A stretch of DNA of 64,000 nt from Mycobacterium sp. 1100029.7 (GCF_001665235.1 NZ_LZSC01000027.1:57112-121111); one strand, 5' to 3'. Shown: positions 36,941 to 46,004, numbered from the stretch's first letter. Numbers and translations are program-made. Notes: generated from the letters alone by a model not told the origin.

Positions 36941-38143
36941 TCAATCCCCCTGCAGGAGCAGGGCGACCTGCTCGCTCATGATGCCGCCGTTGCCGGTGAC
37001 GAACGCGGTGTGGCAGTCGGGCACCTGGGCGTCGCCGGCTCGCCCCATGACCTGCCGGGCGCCGTCGACGACATGATGCATGCCGCCGGCCATCCCGGCC
37101 TGACCGAAGGACAGCTGACCGCCGGCCGTGTTCAGCGGGAAGTCGCCGCGATGCGTCAGGTCGTGACCGGCGACCCAGGACATGCCCTGGCCCTTGGTGC
37201 AGAAGCCGGCGTCCTCCAGACTCATCAGCACCGTGATCGTGTAGCAGTCGTAAATCGACGCGATGTCGACGTCGGAACGGTCCAGTCCGGCCATGGCAAA
37301 CGCCTTGTCCGCGGCCCGCGCGATCGGGGTGTGCAGCAGATCGTCGGCGTACGTCGGTGTCTTGAACGCGATGTGTTCACCAAAGCCCTTGATCCACACC
37401 GGGCGATGGCGGCCAGAGGCGGCGAGGTCGGCGTTGGCCAGCAGGACCCCGGTTCCGCCGTGCACCCGCATCACGGTTTCGAGCATGTGGATGGGGTCGG
37501 CGATCATCGGGCTGGCGAGCACGTCGTCGACCGTGATCGGATTGCCGTGAAAGACCGCTCCCGGATGTGCGCAGGCGTTGGTACGTTGGTCGACGGCGAT
37601 TTTGGCGACCGCGGCGGGGTCGTAGCCGAATTCGGCGGCGTAGCGCTGAGCGATCTGCGCGTACGGCGCGTTCTGTCCCAGGTTGCCGTAGGGAATCTCG
37701 AATTCGGCCTGCGGCGAACCGTAGTTGTTTGACGACGCCCCATACCAATTCGGCGTGGCGGCCGGACGTAGATCGGATTGCGGAACGGACGCAGATCCCG
37801 GGACGACGGCCAGCACCGCATCGCAGATGCCGAGTTCGATGGCGGCCGCGGCCCGCCAGATCATGCCGGCCGAGGTGGCTCCGCCCAGATCGACCCGCTC
37901 GCCGAAATCCAATGCCATGCCCAGGTATTCGCACAGAGTTGCCGGTGCGAACATCGCCGACTCCGCCACGCCGTGGGTGAGCAGGCCGTTGACGTGGGCG
38001 GGATCGATGCCGGCGTCCTCGACGGCCAGCTTGGCGAGCAATGCGTACTGGTCCAGGGTGAACAACGGCGGCCCGGTGGGCCGGCGTTGCGCGGGCAACT
38101 CGGCGATGCCGACAATGGCGGCCTCGCCACGCAGTCCGGTCAC
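36941..38143 (-). CDS. Thiolase-fold protein of Ltp2 type (probable acyl-CoA retro-aldolase)
   Basis: A 400-residue thiolase-superfamily protein. The position of the acyl-accepting Cys reads VDLGGATSAG (residues 84-93) with no Cys, and the usual GGxLSxGHPxGATG loop is GGQLSFGQAGMAGG with His changed to Gln, so normal thiolysis is unlikely. Ltp2-type proteins use Tyr residues for retro-aldol cleavage; an SIYDCYT motif is present. With the MaoC pair and OB-fold protein this matches the hydratase-aldolase module that removes a short branched side chain from steroid acyl-CoAs. The GTG start overlaps the MaoC stop (GTGA). Confidence 0.87.
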   Translation of the reverse strand: MTGLRGEAAIVGIAELPAQRRPTGPPLFTLDQYALLAKLAVEDAGIDPAHVNGLLTHGVAESAMFAPATLCEYLGMALDFGERVDLGGATSAGMIWRAAAAIELGICDAVLAVVPGSASVPQSDLRPAATPNWYGASSNNYGSPQAEFEIPYGNLGQNAPYAQIAQRYAAEFGYDPAAVAKIAVDQRTNACAHPGAVFHGNPITVDDVLASPMIADPIHMLETVMRVHGGTGVLLANADLAASGRHRPVWIKGFGEHIAFKTPTYADDLLHTPIARAADKAFAMAGLDRSDVDIASIYDCYTITVLMSLEDAGFCTKGQGMSWVAGHDLTHRGDFPLNTAGGQLSFGQAGMAGGMHHVVDGARQVMGRAGDAQVPDCHTAFVTGNGGIMSEQVALLLQGD

Positions 38144-38586
38144 GACGGCGTTCCGCGCCGGGGCAACTCGACGGTGGCTGTCCCGGGCATCAACACGGTG
38201 TCGTCGCGGCGGCCGGTGAGGTCGAGATCCACCAGTCCGGCGCCGCGATCGGACACTCGTTTGCCGGTCACCACTCCCCCGAAGGTCAGCGCCTGGCCGG
38301 GCAACGCGGTCGCCCGGTTCTGCACCGAGAACGCCACCAGGCGGCCACGTCCGCCGATCCAGTCGCCCAGGGCACGGGCCAGTAGCGCCGCCTGCAGCGG
38401 CCCGTGCACCAACACGTCGTCGTACCCTTCGGTGTCGCGCGCCCATTGTTTGTCGTAGTGGATGCGGTGACCGTTGTAGGTGGCGGCGCTGAAGAAGAAC
38501 AGCTGGGTTTCGTCGGCGGTGACGGTCAGCGCCGGTATCTGCTCACCCACGTCGATATCGTCGTAAAACACCTGCTGGGCAGTCAT
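38140..38586 (-). CDS. MaoC-family hydratase subunit (ChsH1-like)
   Basis: A 148-residue hot-dog-fold protein of the MaoC/HTD2 type. The active-site-like segment is FSAATYNGHRIHYD, with two His but without the Asp of the GDxNPxH hydratase motif. The size and the position beside a second MaoC gene match the ChsH1/ChsH2 heteromeric hydratase, in which two different MaoC chains make one enzyme that hydrates a 2-enoyl-CoA on a steroid side chain. It follows the larger MaoC gene by seven bases and is coupled to the thiolase-fold gene. Confidence 0.86.
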   Translation of the reverse strand: MTAQQVFYDDIDVGEQIPALTVTADETQLFFFSAATYNGHRIHYDKQWARDTEGYDDVLVHGPLQAALLARALGDWIGGRGRLVAFSVQNRATALPGQALTFGGVVTGKRVSDRGAGLVDLDLTGRRDDTVLMPGTATVELPRRGTPS

Positions 38587-38593
38587 GGCATTC

Positions 38594-39094
38594 CTAGGGT
38601 CGGGCGATCATCGAGGTCGAGGCTTCGGCAACCAGGTCGCCGTCCTGGTTGCGGTACACGGTGTGCCAGGTGACGAGAACGAATGCGCCTGAGCGGCCCT
38701 GCTTTTCTACGATCGAGTCGATGGTGCGCACCATGTCGATCTGGTCGCGGTGATAGGCCGGTAGATGAAACGTGAAGCTTTCGCCGCCCGCCATTCGTTT
38801 GGGCGCACGGGGAAACGCCAGGCTTCCGGACACCGCGCCCGATGATCCGTCGGGGCGCAGCGAGTCCAGACGCGTAACACCGAGCACGGCGTATTGCAAG
38901 AACAGCGGCGGACAGCAGATGTCGCGGTAACCGTTGGCGCGGGCGTACTCCGGGTCGAAGTACAGCGGGTTGTGATCACCCACCGCGGCGGCCCACCTCT
39001 GCCAATCGCGTCGATTCACTTCGCCGGACGCGGTCGCGGCGACGGTGCCCACCCGCGATGCCGACTCGGCGTCGATCAGCGTGTCCTCACTCAC
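38594..39094 (-). CDS. MaoC-family hydratase subunit (FAS1-dehydratase-like, ChsH2 MaoC-domain type)
   Basis: A 166-residue MaoC protein of the N-terminal dehydratase type. It carries WAAAVGDHNPLYFDPEYA, which has the Asp of the hydratase motif but Tyr where the catalytic His is expected. The neighbouring smaller MaoC has the His but not the Asp, so the two are probably an obligate heteromer. Unlike ChsH2 it has no C-terminal DUF35 domain; that domain is encoded separately at 36529-36936. The GTG at 39094 overlaps the FadE stop by eight bases. Confidence 0.85.
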   Translation of the reverse strand: MSEDTLIDAESASRVGTVAATASGEVNRRDWQRWAAAVGDHNPLYFDPEYARANGYRDICCPPLFLQYAVLGVTRLDSLRPDGSSGAVSGSLAFPRAPKRMAGGESFTFHLPAYHRDQIDMVRTIDSIVEKQGRSGAFVLVTWHTVYRNQDGDLVAEASTSMIARP

Positions 39095-40208
39095 CGATGG
39101 CCTCCAAGGTTTCCTCCAACCAGGCCGCGGCGACGTCTGCCCCGCCACCGAGAGTGGAACCGAGCCTTGCCCGTTCGGTCCACAAGTGCAGATCCGTCTC
39201 CGTCACGTAGCCGATCCCGCCGTGGAGTTGGTGGGCGTCGAGCGTGACCAGCCGGGCCGCCGCGGCCGCATGCATGCGCGCGATAGCGGTCTGCCTGGTC
39301 GCGGTCTGTCCACGGGCGATCCAGAACACCGCCGAATGCGCGGCCAATCGCGCCGCGGCAACGGCGATGTGCATGTTGGCGACCAGATGCTGCGCGGCCT
39401 GGAAGGAGGCGATCGGGCGGCCGAACTGATGGCGCAGCTTGGTGTAGTCGACGGTGCGGTCCACCACGGCTTCGCAAACTCCGACCAGGTCGAGCGATCC
39501 CAGTGCGACCGCGGCATTCGCCAAGCGGCGCAGCGTGTCCGGCGGGGGCGGGTCACCGTCGAGCAGCGCGTCAGGACTCACGGTGACGTTGTCGAAGCGC
39601 ACCACGAACGCGCGGTAACCGCCGGCCATGGCGAGCGGTTCCATGCTGACCCCGGGCGCGCGCGTGTCGACGGCGAAGACCCGAGTGCGATCAGCCGCCG
39701 CGGCCGAGACCACGATCAGATCGGCGACGTCCGCGTCGGAGACATAGTCCGCAATTCCGTCGAGCCGCCACTGCGCCGACACGGGGTCGGCGTGCAGGAC
39801 GGCCGAGACGTCCGCAGCGTCACGGGCATTCCACAGCGCGGTCGCACCCCGAGTGCTGCCGCTCGCCAGTGACGGCAGCAGGGCACGTTTGATGTCGGGC
39901 GACCCGAGTTGGTCGATGGCCAGCGCCGCGCCGATGGTGGCGTGCACCGACGTCGGACACAACGCGCGGCCAGATTCGGTGTAGAAGACGGCGAGATCGT
40001 CGAGCGTGCCGCCCGATCCGCCGTAGTCGTCGGTGACAGCGAGCCCGAAGACTCCCGCGTCGGCTAGTGCCCGCCACAGCGCGGGAGTCCCGCGATCGGC
40101 GTCGGCTTCGTTGAGTCCCCGCACCAGGGTCACCGGGCATTGCGCGGACAACAGCGCGCGCAGCGAGGCGCCGAACTCACGCTGTTCGGCAGTGGGTATC
40201 GCCTTCAC
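39087..40208 (-). CDS. Acyl-CoA dehydrogenase subunit (FadE28/FadE29-like)
   Basis: A 373-residue acyl-CoA dehydrogenase-fold protein. The FAD-binding YTKLRHQFGRPIASFQAAQH and the C-terminal LHGGIGYVTETDLHLW with the likely catalytic Glu can be seen. The middle FAD/substrate segment is weaker than in its partner. Cholesterol side-chain dehydrogenases work as alpha2beta2 pairs of unlike FadE chains, in which each contributes part of the site; two adjacent, coupled genes here fit that arrangement. It starts three bases after the stop of the other FadE gene. Confidence 0.92.
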   Translation of the reverse strand: MKAIPTAEQREFGASLRALLSAQCPVTLVRGLNEADADRGTPALWRALADAGVFGLAVTDDYGGSGGTLDDLAVFYTESGRALCPTSVHATIGAALAIDQLGSPDIKRALLPSLASGSTRGATALWNARDAADVSAVLHADPVSAQWRLDGIADYVSDADVADLIVVSAAAADRTRVFAVDTRAPGVSMEPLAMAGGYRAFVVRFDNVTVSPDALLDGDPPPPDTLRRLANAAVALGSLDLVGVCEAVVDRTVDYTKLRHQFGRPIASFQAAQHLVANMHIAVAAARLAAHSAVFWIARGQTATRQTAIARMHAAAAARLVTLDAHQLHGGIGYVTETDLHLWTERARLGSTLGGGADVAAAWLEETLEAIGE

Positions 40209-40211
40209 GCA

Positions 40212-41390
40212 TCACCGTCCATAGGAGGGCATCCCGTGACCCCGCTGGCCGATGACGTCACGCAGCACCTCGTTGGTGCCGCCGCCGAAGCGCATCAACG
40301 GGGCGGCTCGGTACAGGCGTTCGAATTTGCCTGCCAGGGGCGCGTTTTCGCTGCGGTGAGCCAGCAGGCCGTCGGGGCCGAGCAGATCGAGGGCCAGATC
40401 GGCGATGCGCTGCCGCAGTTCGCTGGTGAAGATCTTCTCGACGCTGACCTGCACCGACGGGATCACGCCGCTGTCCAGTATCGAGGCGGCCTCGAATCCC
40501 ATCAGCGTCGCGACTTCGACGTCGGCCTCGGCCTGGACCAGGCGGCGACGCAGGGCGCAATCGCCGGCCGGCACCGACCCGTCGCGGCGCGGCCGGCGGG
40601 CGAGTTCACGCAACTCGTCGACGGCGCGACGCAGATCGCCCGCATTGGTCAGCGCGCCCCGCTCCAGATCCAGCGCGCCGGTGATGTAGGTCCAGCCGCG
40701 ATTGACCTCACCCACCAGATTCGTCACGGGCACCCGCACGTCGTCGAAGTGCACCTCGTTGGTTCGGTAACCCGACCACGCATAGAGCGGGCGGATCCGG
40801 ACACCGGGGCTGTCGATCGGCACGATGATGACCGAGATCCCCCGATGTCGCACACCGTTGGGATCGGTACGCACACAGAGCCATTCATGCGTGGCGCGTT
40901 GGGCGCCGCTGTTCCAGATCTTGCTGCCGTTGATCACCCAATTGTCGCCATCGCGGGTCGCCCGGGTTCGTAGGCTCGCCAGGTCCGTTCCGGCTTCTGC
41001 TTCGGAATAGCCGACGGCGCAGATCATTTCGCCCTTGGCGATCAGCGGGAGCCATTCCTTCTTGTTCTGCTCGGTACCGTGTCGCATGATCATCGGGGCC
41101 ACCGAGGTGACCGTGAGATCCGGACCTGGGACGCCGGCGTATTCGAATTCGCTCATCAACAGGTGCTGATACACCGCGCCGAGTCCGAGGCCCCCGTATT
41201 CGCGCGGCCAGTTCAGCCCGAACCAGCCCTTCTCGCCGATCTTTCGGCGGAACCTCGAGACTTCGCCGTCCGGGAATTCCAGATCGTGTGCGGCCAGTTC
41301 GGCTCGCAATTCCGGGGTGACGCTGTCGGAAAGGAATTCGCGGATCTCGGTAAGCCAGGCGCGTTGCCCGGCATCGAGTTCGAAATCCAC
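40212..41390 (-). CDS. Acyl-CoA dehydrogenase subunit (FadE partner, first gene of operon)
   Basis: A 392-residue acyl-CoA dehydrogenase. Landmarks are GWFGLNWPREYGGLGLG, the FAD/substrate motif VGYSEAEAGTDLASL near residue 135, and IWNSGAQRATHEW. The C-terminus ends in RFGGGTNEVLRDVIGQ, typical of the family. It forms the heteromeric dehydrogenase with the next gene, oxidising an acyl-CoA to a 2-enoyl-CoA. GTG 41390 with AAAGGAG at seven bases is chosen over a longer frame. It is the first gene of the nine-gene operon; its promoter should be in 41391-41612, where no operator was recognised. Confidence 0.93.
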   Translation of the reverse strand: MDFELDAGQRAWLTEIREFLSDSVTPELRAELAAHDLEFPDGEVSRFRRKIGEKGWFGLNWPREYGGLGLGAVYQHLLMSEFEYAGVPGPDLTVTSVAPMIMRHGTEQNKKEWLPLIAKGEMICAVGYSEAEAGTDLASLRTRATRDGDNWVINGSKIWNSGAQRATHEWLCVRTDPNGVRHRGISVIIVPIDSPGVRIRPLYAWSGYRTNEVHFDDVRVPVTNLVGEVNRGWTYITGALDLERGALTNAGDLRRAVDELRELARRPRRDGSVPAGDCALRRRLVQAEADVEVATLMGFEAASILDSGVIPSVQVSVEKIFTSELRQRIADLALDLLGPDGLLAHRSENAPLAGKFERLYRAAPLMRFGGGTNEVLRDVIGQRGHGMPSYGR

Positions 41391-41612
41391 TCTGGCTCCT
41401 TTGCCTTCAGACTGGCCGCGCCAGCGTAACGCCACGGTGGGATTTCGCCCATGATTTCGCCCTGACGTTACGCTCGGCGCCGCGCGGACAAAGGAGCGCC
41501 GCGCTCTGTAAACATGCTGTCAAGCTCCCGTTAAAACCCATCGGCCGGATCGCGGGATTAGCACCGGGCTGGGATGATCTTGAAATTGGCTCGACGAAAA
41601 ACGGGAGAAGCC

Positions 41613-41777
41613 ATGCCGACTATCGAGACGCGTCTGCGCCAGGAGTTGCGTAACTACGCCGTCGAATTGCGCCAGCTGGCGTACACCCTGCCTCATGGAG
41701 TCGGCGAGCACGATCTGCTGGTGCTGTCCGACCGCATGCGCGCGGCCGCCGAGCAGGCGGTCCGCAAAGGGGCCTAA
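41613..41777 (+). CDS. Small conserved-looking hypothetical protein
   Basis: A 54-residue helical protein (PTIETRLRQELRNYAVELRQ start, Arg-rich C-terminus RMRAAAEQAVRKGA). The ATG at 41613 is preceded by GGGAG. Codon third positions are G/C rich, and the frame is free of competing genes. Length and charge pattern fit small mycobacterial proteins, but no function was recognised. It diverges from the FadE operon across about 220 bases and converges with the transporter gene. Confidence 0.6.
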   Translation: MPTIETRLRQELRNYAVELRQLAYTLPHGVGEHDLLVLSDRMRAAAEQAVRKGA

Positions 41778-41812
41778 ACCTCTTGAAGCTCTTTTGAAGA
41801 CCTTTCGAACGC

Positions 41813-41830
41813 GGACGGTGCTCAGCGTCC
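41813..41830. terminator. Weak hairpin between convergent genes
   Basis: GGACG-GTGCTCAG-CGTCC forms a five-base-pair stem with an eight-base loop, overlapping the stop end of the transporter gene and lying 36 bases after the small gene. There is no T tract. It could act as a bidirectional mycobacterial-type terminator, but the stem is short. Confidence 0.25.
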
Positions 41831-44503
41831 ACCCTTGAGGCGAATCTTCCAGCGCACGAAGCCCAGGTAGAAGACGCTGATCGCGATCAGCATGCCGAAA
41901 TCGAACCACCAGGTGCCGGCATTGTGATGCCAGAGCGCGTCCTTGGGTATTTGGGGGCCGGGTTGGAGCTTGGTCAGGTCGATCGTGGAGGCCGAGGCCG
42001 CAAAACCCCATCGCGCCGGTGTGGCCCAGGACATTTGGTCCAGTCCCGCCCGGCCGGTCACCGGAATCATGCCGCCGGAGAACACCAGCTGCGACATCAC
42101 CGCGACCACCAGCAGCGGCATGATCTGGTCGTTGGACTTGGCCAGCGACGACAGCAGCAACCCCAGCATCGCCGAGGCGACCGTGGTCGCCGCGACGTCG
42201 ACGAACAGTTCGACGGGGGCCTTGCCCAGTGCCGCGGCGCCCTGCGTCGGTCCACCTTTGCCCAGCAGCGTGATGAGGGTGACGATGGCCGACTGGACGA
42301 CGGCGAACACGGTATAGACGCACACCTTCGCCAATAGGTAAGCGCTCGTGGACAATCCGACCGCCTGCTCGCGCAGGAAGATCGCGCGTTCACCGATCAG
42401 ATCGCGGATCGTCAGCGCGGTTCCCATGAAAACGGCCCCGACGTTGAGCAGCACCAAGATCTGTCCCGGCTCGGTCGGCGCGCTGCCCAACGGGTTCGGG
42501 ACCCCGAAGCCGACGTCGCCGGGCACCGACATCGACAGCGAGCCCATGATGAACGGCAACACCGCGAGGAAGACGAAGTAACCCCGGTCGGACACGATCA
42601 GCCGCATCTGGCGTCGGGCGATCGTGGAGAACTGCCGCAGCAGGCTGGTATGGGATGGATCGCCGATCTCGGCCGGTTTCTCCGCCGGCGGTGGCGGTGG
42701 CGGCGGGCCGGTGCGCGCCAGATATTTCTCCTTGGCGCCGTCGGGATCGCCGGCCACCGAACTGAAGATGTCGGCCCAGTTCGTCGTGCCCATCGCCGCA
42801 CCGATCTGGGACGGCGGCCCGCAGAACGCGGTCTTGCCTCCCGGCGCCAGCAGCAGCACCTGATCGCACACGTCCAGGTACGTCAGCGAGTGGGTGACGA
42901 CCAGCACCACGCGACCGGCGTCGGCGAGCTGGCGCAGCATCGTCATGACCTGCCGGTCCAGCGCCGGGTCTAGGCCGGAGGTCGGCTCGTCGAGGATCAG
43001 CAGCGAGGGGCCGGTCAGCAGCTCCAGGGCCACCGAGGCCCGCTTGCGCTGACCGCCGGACAGCTTGTCGACCCGGGTGTGCAGGTGCTGGGTCATCTCC
43101 AGCTCCTCGAGCACGCGGGCCACCACCTGCTCGCGGTCGTCCTTGGTGGTGTCCGGGGGCAACCGGAGTTCGGCGGCATATCCCAACGCCTGTTCCACGG
43201 TCAGCTGGCCGTGGACGACGTCGTCCTGCGGCACCATCCCGATCCTGCTGCGCAGGGAGGCGTATTCGGCGTGAATGTTGTGGCCCTCGAACGACACCGC
43301 GCCCTTGGTGGGATGGGTGTAGCCGGCGACCAGCCGGGCGAACGTCGACTTACCGGCGCCGGACGGACCGATGACCGCCGTCAGCGTTCCGGGACTGGCC
43401 GTCAACGAGATGTCGTCCAGCAGGGTCTTGTTGTTCTCGATCGTCCACGTCACACCGCGCACGTCGAGGCCGCCGAGGCGGGTCTGCGCGGCGGTGTCGG
43501 CATCCCGGCGGGCCAGTGTGCCACCGGCGAACACCAGGTCGATGTTTCCGATCGTGACGACGTCGCCGTCTTTGAGTACCGCCGAGTCGACGCGGGCGCC
43601 GTTGACGAAGGTGCCGTTGATGCTGCGGTTGTCGATGATCTCGGTGCCGGTGGGCGTGGGGACCAGCGTCGCGTGGTGACGCGACGCCAACACCTCGGGT
43701 ATGACGATGTCGTTGTCGTTGGCGCGGCCGATCTTGATCGCGCCCGGCGCGTCCGTTCCTGCCTTGCCCGGACGCAGGATTTTCATCATCGACGTCGCCA
43801 GGTTGGCGGCGTCGCCACTGACACGGCCGGTCATCGCGGTCGGCGGGTCGGCGGCCGGCACCTGCGCCGGTTGCGCCCGATAGATATGTGGCGTCGACAT
43901 CGACCCGCTGGCCGGCCCTGCCGGTTGGGTACCGGTCGGCGAGTGCGGAGGTGCACCGGACGGATGACTCGGCTGCGACCCGGTCGGATAGGTGGGCAAC
44001 GGCCCCGACGGGGTGCCGGGCTGCGGGCCGGGTGGATACGCCGGCATCGGACGTGACGGGCTTGGAGGTTGCGGCGACAGGCCGGGCCGCAGCGAGCCGG
44101 TCGGCGGGCGCCCCTGGGCCAGTCGTTGCTCGTTGGCCGGGTTGACGATCGGCATCGACGTCGTCGGCGGCGGGGTGCCGGCCAGGCCCTGGTGGCGACC
44201 GACCTCGAAGGTCACCGCCGGGCCGTCGGGGTTGCCGATGTTGATCCGCTGGCCGTCGTGAATGTCGACGGCCGGTACCCGGCGATTGTTGACATACAGG
44301 CCGTTGAGGCTGCCGTTGTCGATGGCGACCCATCGACCCTGATCGAAGCGCACCAGCAGGTGTATCCGGGAGATCAGCGGGTGCGCGATGCGGACATCCG
44401 CGCGCAGGTCACGCCCGATGACGACGTCGTTGCCGGGTGCGAAAGTCCGTTCGGAACCCTCGTACCGCACAGTCAGCACGGGCGGGGCGGCTGGTCGGCT
44501 CAC
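41822..44503 (-). CDS. FHA-domain ABC transporter, Rv1747-like
   Basis: An 893-residue half-transporter. The N-terminal FHA domain (VVIGRDLRADVRIAHPLISR) is followed by a Pro/Thr-rich linker to about residue 210, a second FHA domain (KIGRANDNDIVIPEVLASRH), then an ABC ATPase with Walker A GPSGAGKST, signature LSGGQRKRAS and Walker B LLILDEPTSGLDP. A C-terminal membrane domain has about six helices. M. tuberculosis Rv1747 has the same order and is phosphorylated by PknF, whose gene is adjacent there; no kinase gene is adjacent here. Rv1747 is linked to export of cell-wall lipids (PIMs). The start chosen is GTG 44503 by similarity to the Rv1747 N-terminus (PAAPPVLTVRYEGSERTF). Confidence 0.95.
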   Translation of the reverse strand: MSRPAAPPVLTVRYEGSERTFAPGNDVVIGRDLRADVRIAHPLISRIHLLVRFDQGRWVAIDNGSLNGLYVNNRRVPAVDIHDGQRINIGNPDGPAVTFEVGRHQGLAGTPPPTTSMPIVNPANEQRLAQGRPPTGSLRPGLSPQPPSPSRPMPAYPPGPQPGTPSGPLPTYPTGSQPSHPSGAPPHSPTGTQPAGPASGSMSTPHIYRAQPAQVPAADPPTAMTGRVSGDAANLATSMMKILRPGKAGTDAPGAIKIGRANDNDIVIPEVLASRHHATLVPTPTGTEIIDNRSINGTFVNGARVDSAVLKDGDVVTIGNIDLVFAGGTLARRDADTAAQTRLGGLDVRGVTWTIENNKTLLDDISLTASPGTLTAVIGPSGAGKSTFARLVAGYTHPTKGAVSFEGHNIHAEYASLRSRIGMVPQDDVVHGQLTVEQALGYAAELRLPPDTTKDDREQVVARVLEELEMTQHLHTRVDKLSGGQRKRASVALELLTGPSLLILDEPTSGLDPALDRQVMTMLRQLADAGRVVLVVTHSLTYLDVCDQVLLLAPGGKTAFCGPPSQIGAAMGTTNWADIFSSVAGDPDGAKEKYLARTGPPPPPPPAEKPAEIGDPSHTSLLRQFSTIARRQMRLIVSDRGYFVFLAVLPFIMGSLSMSVPGDVGFGVPNPLGSAPTEPGQILVLLNVGAVFMGTALTIRDLIGERAIFLREQAVGLSTSAYLLAKVCVYTVFAVVQSAIVTLITLLGKGGPTQGAAALGKAPVELFVDVAATTVASAMLGLLLSSLAKSNDQIMPLLVVAVMSQLVFSGGMIPVTGRAGLDQMSWATPARWGFAASASTIDLTKLQPGPQIPKDALWHHNAGTWWFDFGMLIAISVFYLGFVRWKIRLKGGR

Positions 44504-44641
44504 GAGCCCACTGTATCGACGTTGCGCCCAAACGGGGACCCGTCTCCGATACGGGCCGTCGCCGGTGTCGCGCCGAACCCGGCTCACCGCGAGCAAATTC
44601 GGCGGCGTTTTGATCAGCCCGTCGCGGGTACCCGGCCGCCC

Positions 44642-44842
44642 ATGCTTGACACCGATGGCGGGTTTGCCGACGACGTTCCCATCGCCGATGCCGTGGAACA
44701 ACAACGCGCGACCGGCGACACTCCGGCACCCGAGGACGATGCGACGGACTCCGATATCCCGTTGGAGACAACGGATTTTGATTGGCAGGAGCAGCGGGAG
44801 ACGGTGATCATCGATCCCGAACTCGACGAGCCCGGCCAGTAG
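44642..44842 (+). CDS. Small acidic hypothetical protein
   Basis: A 66-residue, strongly acidic protein with core DVPIADAVEQQRATGDT, then DFDWQEQRETVIIDPELDE. The composition (many Asp/Glu and Gln, no Cys) and conserved-looking VADAxEQQ pattern match small mycobacterial proteins of unknown function that are often encoded near membrane or regulatory genes. Third codon positions are G/C rich. No ribosome-binding site was found before the ATG, so the exact start is uncertain. It is divergent from the FHA transporter gene across 138 bases. Confidence 0.6.
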   Translation: MLDTDGGFADDVPIADAVEQQRATGDTPAPEDDATDSDIPLETTDFDWQEQRETVIIDPELDEPGQ

Positions 44843-44885
44843 TTGCTAAGAGGTTCGAATACGACTGCAGCGCAGCCGCTTTGAG

Positions 44886-45902
44886 CTATCCCGCGGTCGC
44901 GATGACGTCAGCGGCGCGCCGGTGCCACGGCTCGGCGGTGACCTCTTTGATGAAATCGCCGAGGTAACGAATGGCGCGCCGGCCCTCCGGCAACACGTCT
45001 GCCGCCAACGGGAAATCGTGGATCTGCCCGTCCCAGATGTGCAGATCACAACGTATTCCGCTGTTGTGCAGACGTTCTGCCATGAGCTCGGCATCCGGGA
45101 GCAACAGTTCGTCAGAACTCGCGTGAATGGCCACCGGCGGCAACGACGACAGGTCGGCGTCGACGGGCGAGACCACTTGACCCGAGGATGCGCCCGGGCC
45201 ATTCGGAATCCTGACCTCACGCAAATAGCGGGTGAAGATCGACAGCGCCCCGGCGGTGAACATCGAGCATTTGCGGGCGTTGCGGTGCTTGAGCTTGCGG
45301 ACCGGATCGGTATCGGTGAACGGCGACACGGTCGCTACCCCGGCCGGGTGCGCCACCTGGGTGCGGATCGCGGCCAGCGTGGTCATGAATGCGAGATACC
45401 CGCCGGCGGAGTCACCGGCGACGACGATGCGATCCTGGTCGTAGCCCTGTTGTTGCAGCCACCGCAATCCACACAAGCCGTCGTCGATCGCGTCGGCGAT
45501 CTGGTGCGACGGCAACTTCCGGTATCCGACGATTAGGACGCCGGCATCGGCGGCCCGCGACAGGCGCGTGACCATCGACCGGTGGGTGTTGACCCCACAC
45601 GTCAGAAACGCGCCACCGTGCAGATAGAGGATGGCCCGCGTTGGTGACACGCCGGGGGCGCGCACCCATTCGGCATTGCAGTCATCTAGGCGGACGACGT
45701 CGATCTTGGTTTTCGACGGGAGTCGGGGCAGCAAACCCGCGAAGCCATCGATATACCCCAGCGGCCAATGCAGGTTGGGCTGCATTGCCCAGGCGCGCAC
45801 TACGTTCTTCACGAACAATCGACTGGCCATCGAGACCGCGATCGACTGCGCACTGCGACGATGGTGAATACGCCGCTGGATATTCTTGGTAATCATTGGC
45901 AT
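44886..45902 (-). CDS. Alpha/beta hydrolase, HSL-type lipase/esterase (LipF-like)
   Basis: A 338-residue HSL-family esterase. It has LYLHGGAFLTCG, the nucleophile elbow VAGDSAGGYLAF, acid in ASSDELLLPD and base in WDGQIHDFPL. The N-terminal 40 residues are basic and hydrophobic (IQRRIHHRRSAQS), suggesting membrane association. The overall form recalls mycobacterial LipF. ATG 45902 has AGGAG just upstream, and a second ATG is two codons later. It is divergent from the SDR at 46083; the spacer carries several inverted repeats. Confidence 0.9.
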   Translation of the reverse strand: MPMITKNIQRRIHHRRSAQSIAVSMASRLFVKNVVRAWAMQPNLHWPLGYIDGFAGLLPRLPSKTKIDVVRLDDCNAEWVRAPGVSPTRAILYLHGGAFLTCGVNTHRSMVTRLSRAADAGVLIVGYRKLPSHQIADAIDDGLCGLRWLQQQGYDQDRIVVAGDSAGGYLAFMTTLAAIRTQVAHPAGVATVSPFTDTDPVRKLKHRNARKCSMFTAGALSIFTRYLREVRIPNGPGASSGQVVSPVDADLSSLPPVAIHASSDELLLPDAELMAERLHNSGIRCDLHIWDGQIHDFPLAADVLPEGRRAIRYLGDFIKEVTAEPWHRRAADVIATAG

Positions 45903-45944
45903 TCGTCTCCTGAAAAGGCGTATTACCCGACGGTGGATCGATAA

Positions 45945-46004
45945 AACGCCAGGTGAGGGCTGATTTAATACTGGCGTTCTCACCGTTTGCGAAAAGGAAC
46001 GGTG
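45945..46004. promoter_or_regulatory. Nested inverted repeats in the esterase/SDR divergent spacer
   Basis: Three pairs of arms lie in the 180-base spacer: AACGCCAG (45945-45952) with CTGGCGTT (45971-45978), GGTGAG (45952-45957) with CTCACC (45979-45984), and CACCGTT (45981-45987) with AACGGTG (45998-46004). The first and third are perfect 8- and 7-base repeats. They may be regulator sites controlling both divergent genes, or alternative RNA hairpins in the SDR leader. Confidence 0.45.
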
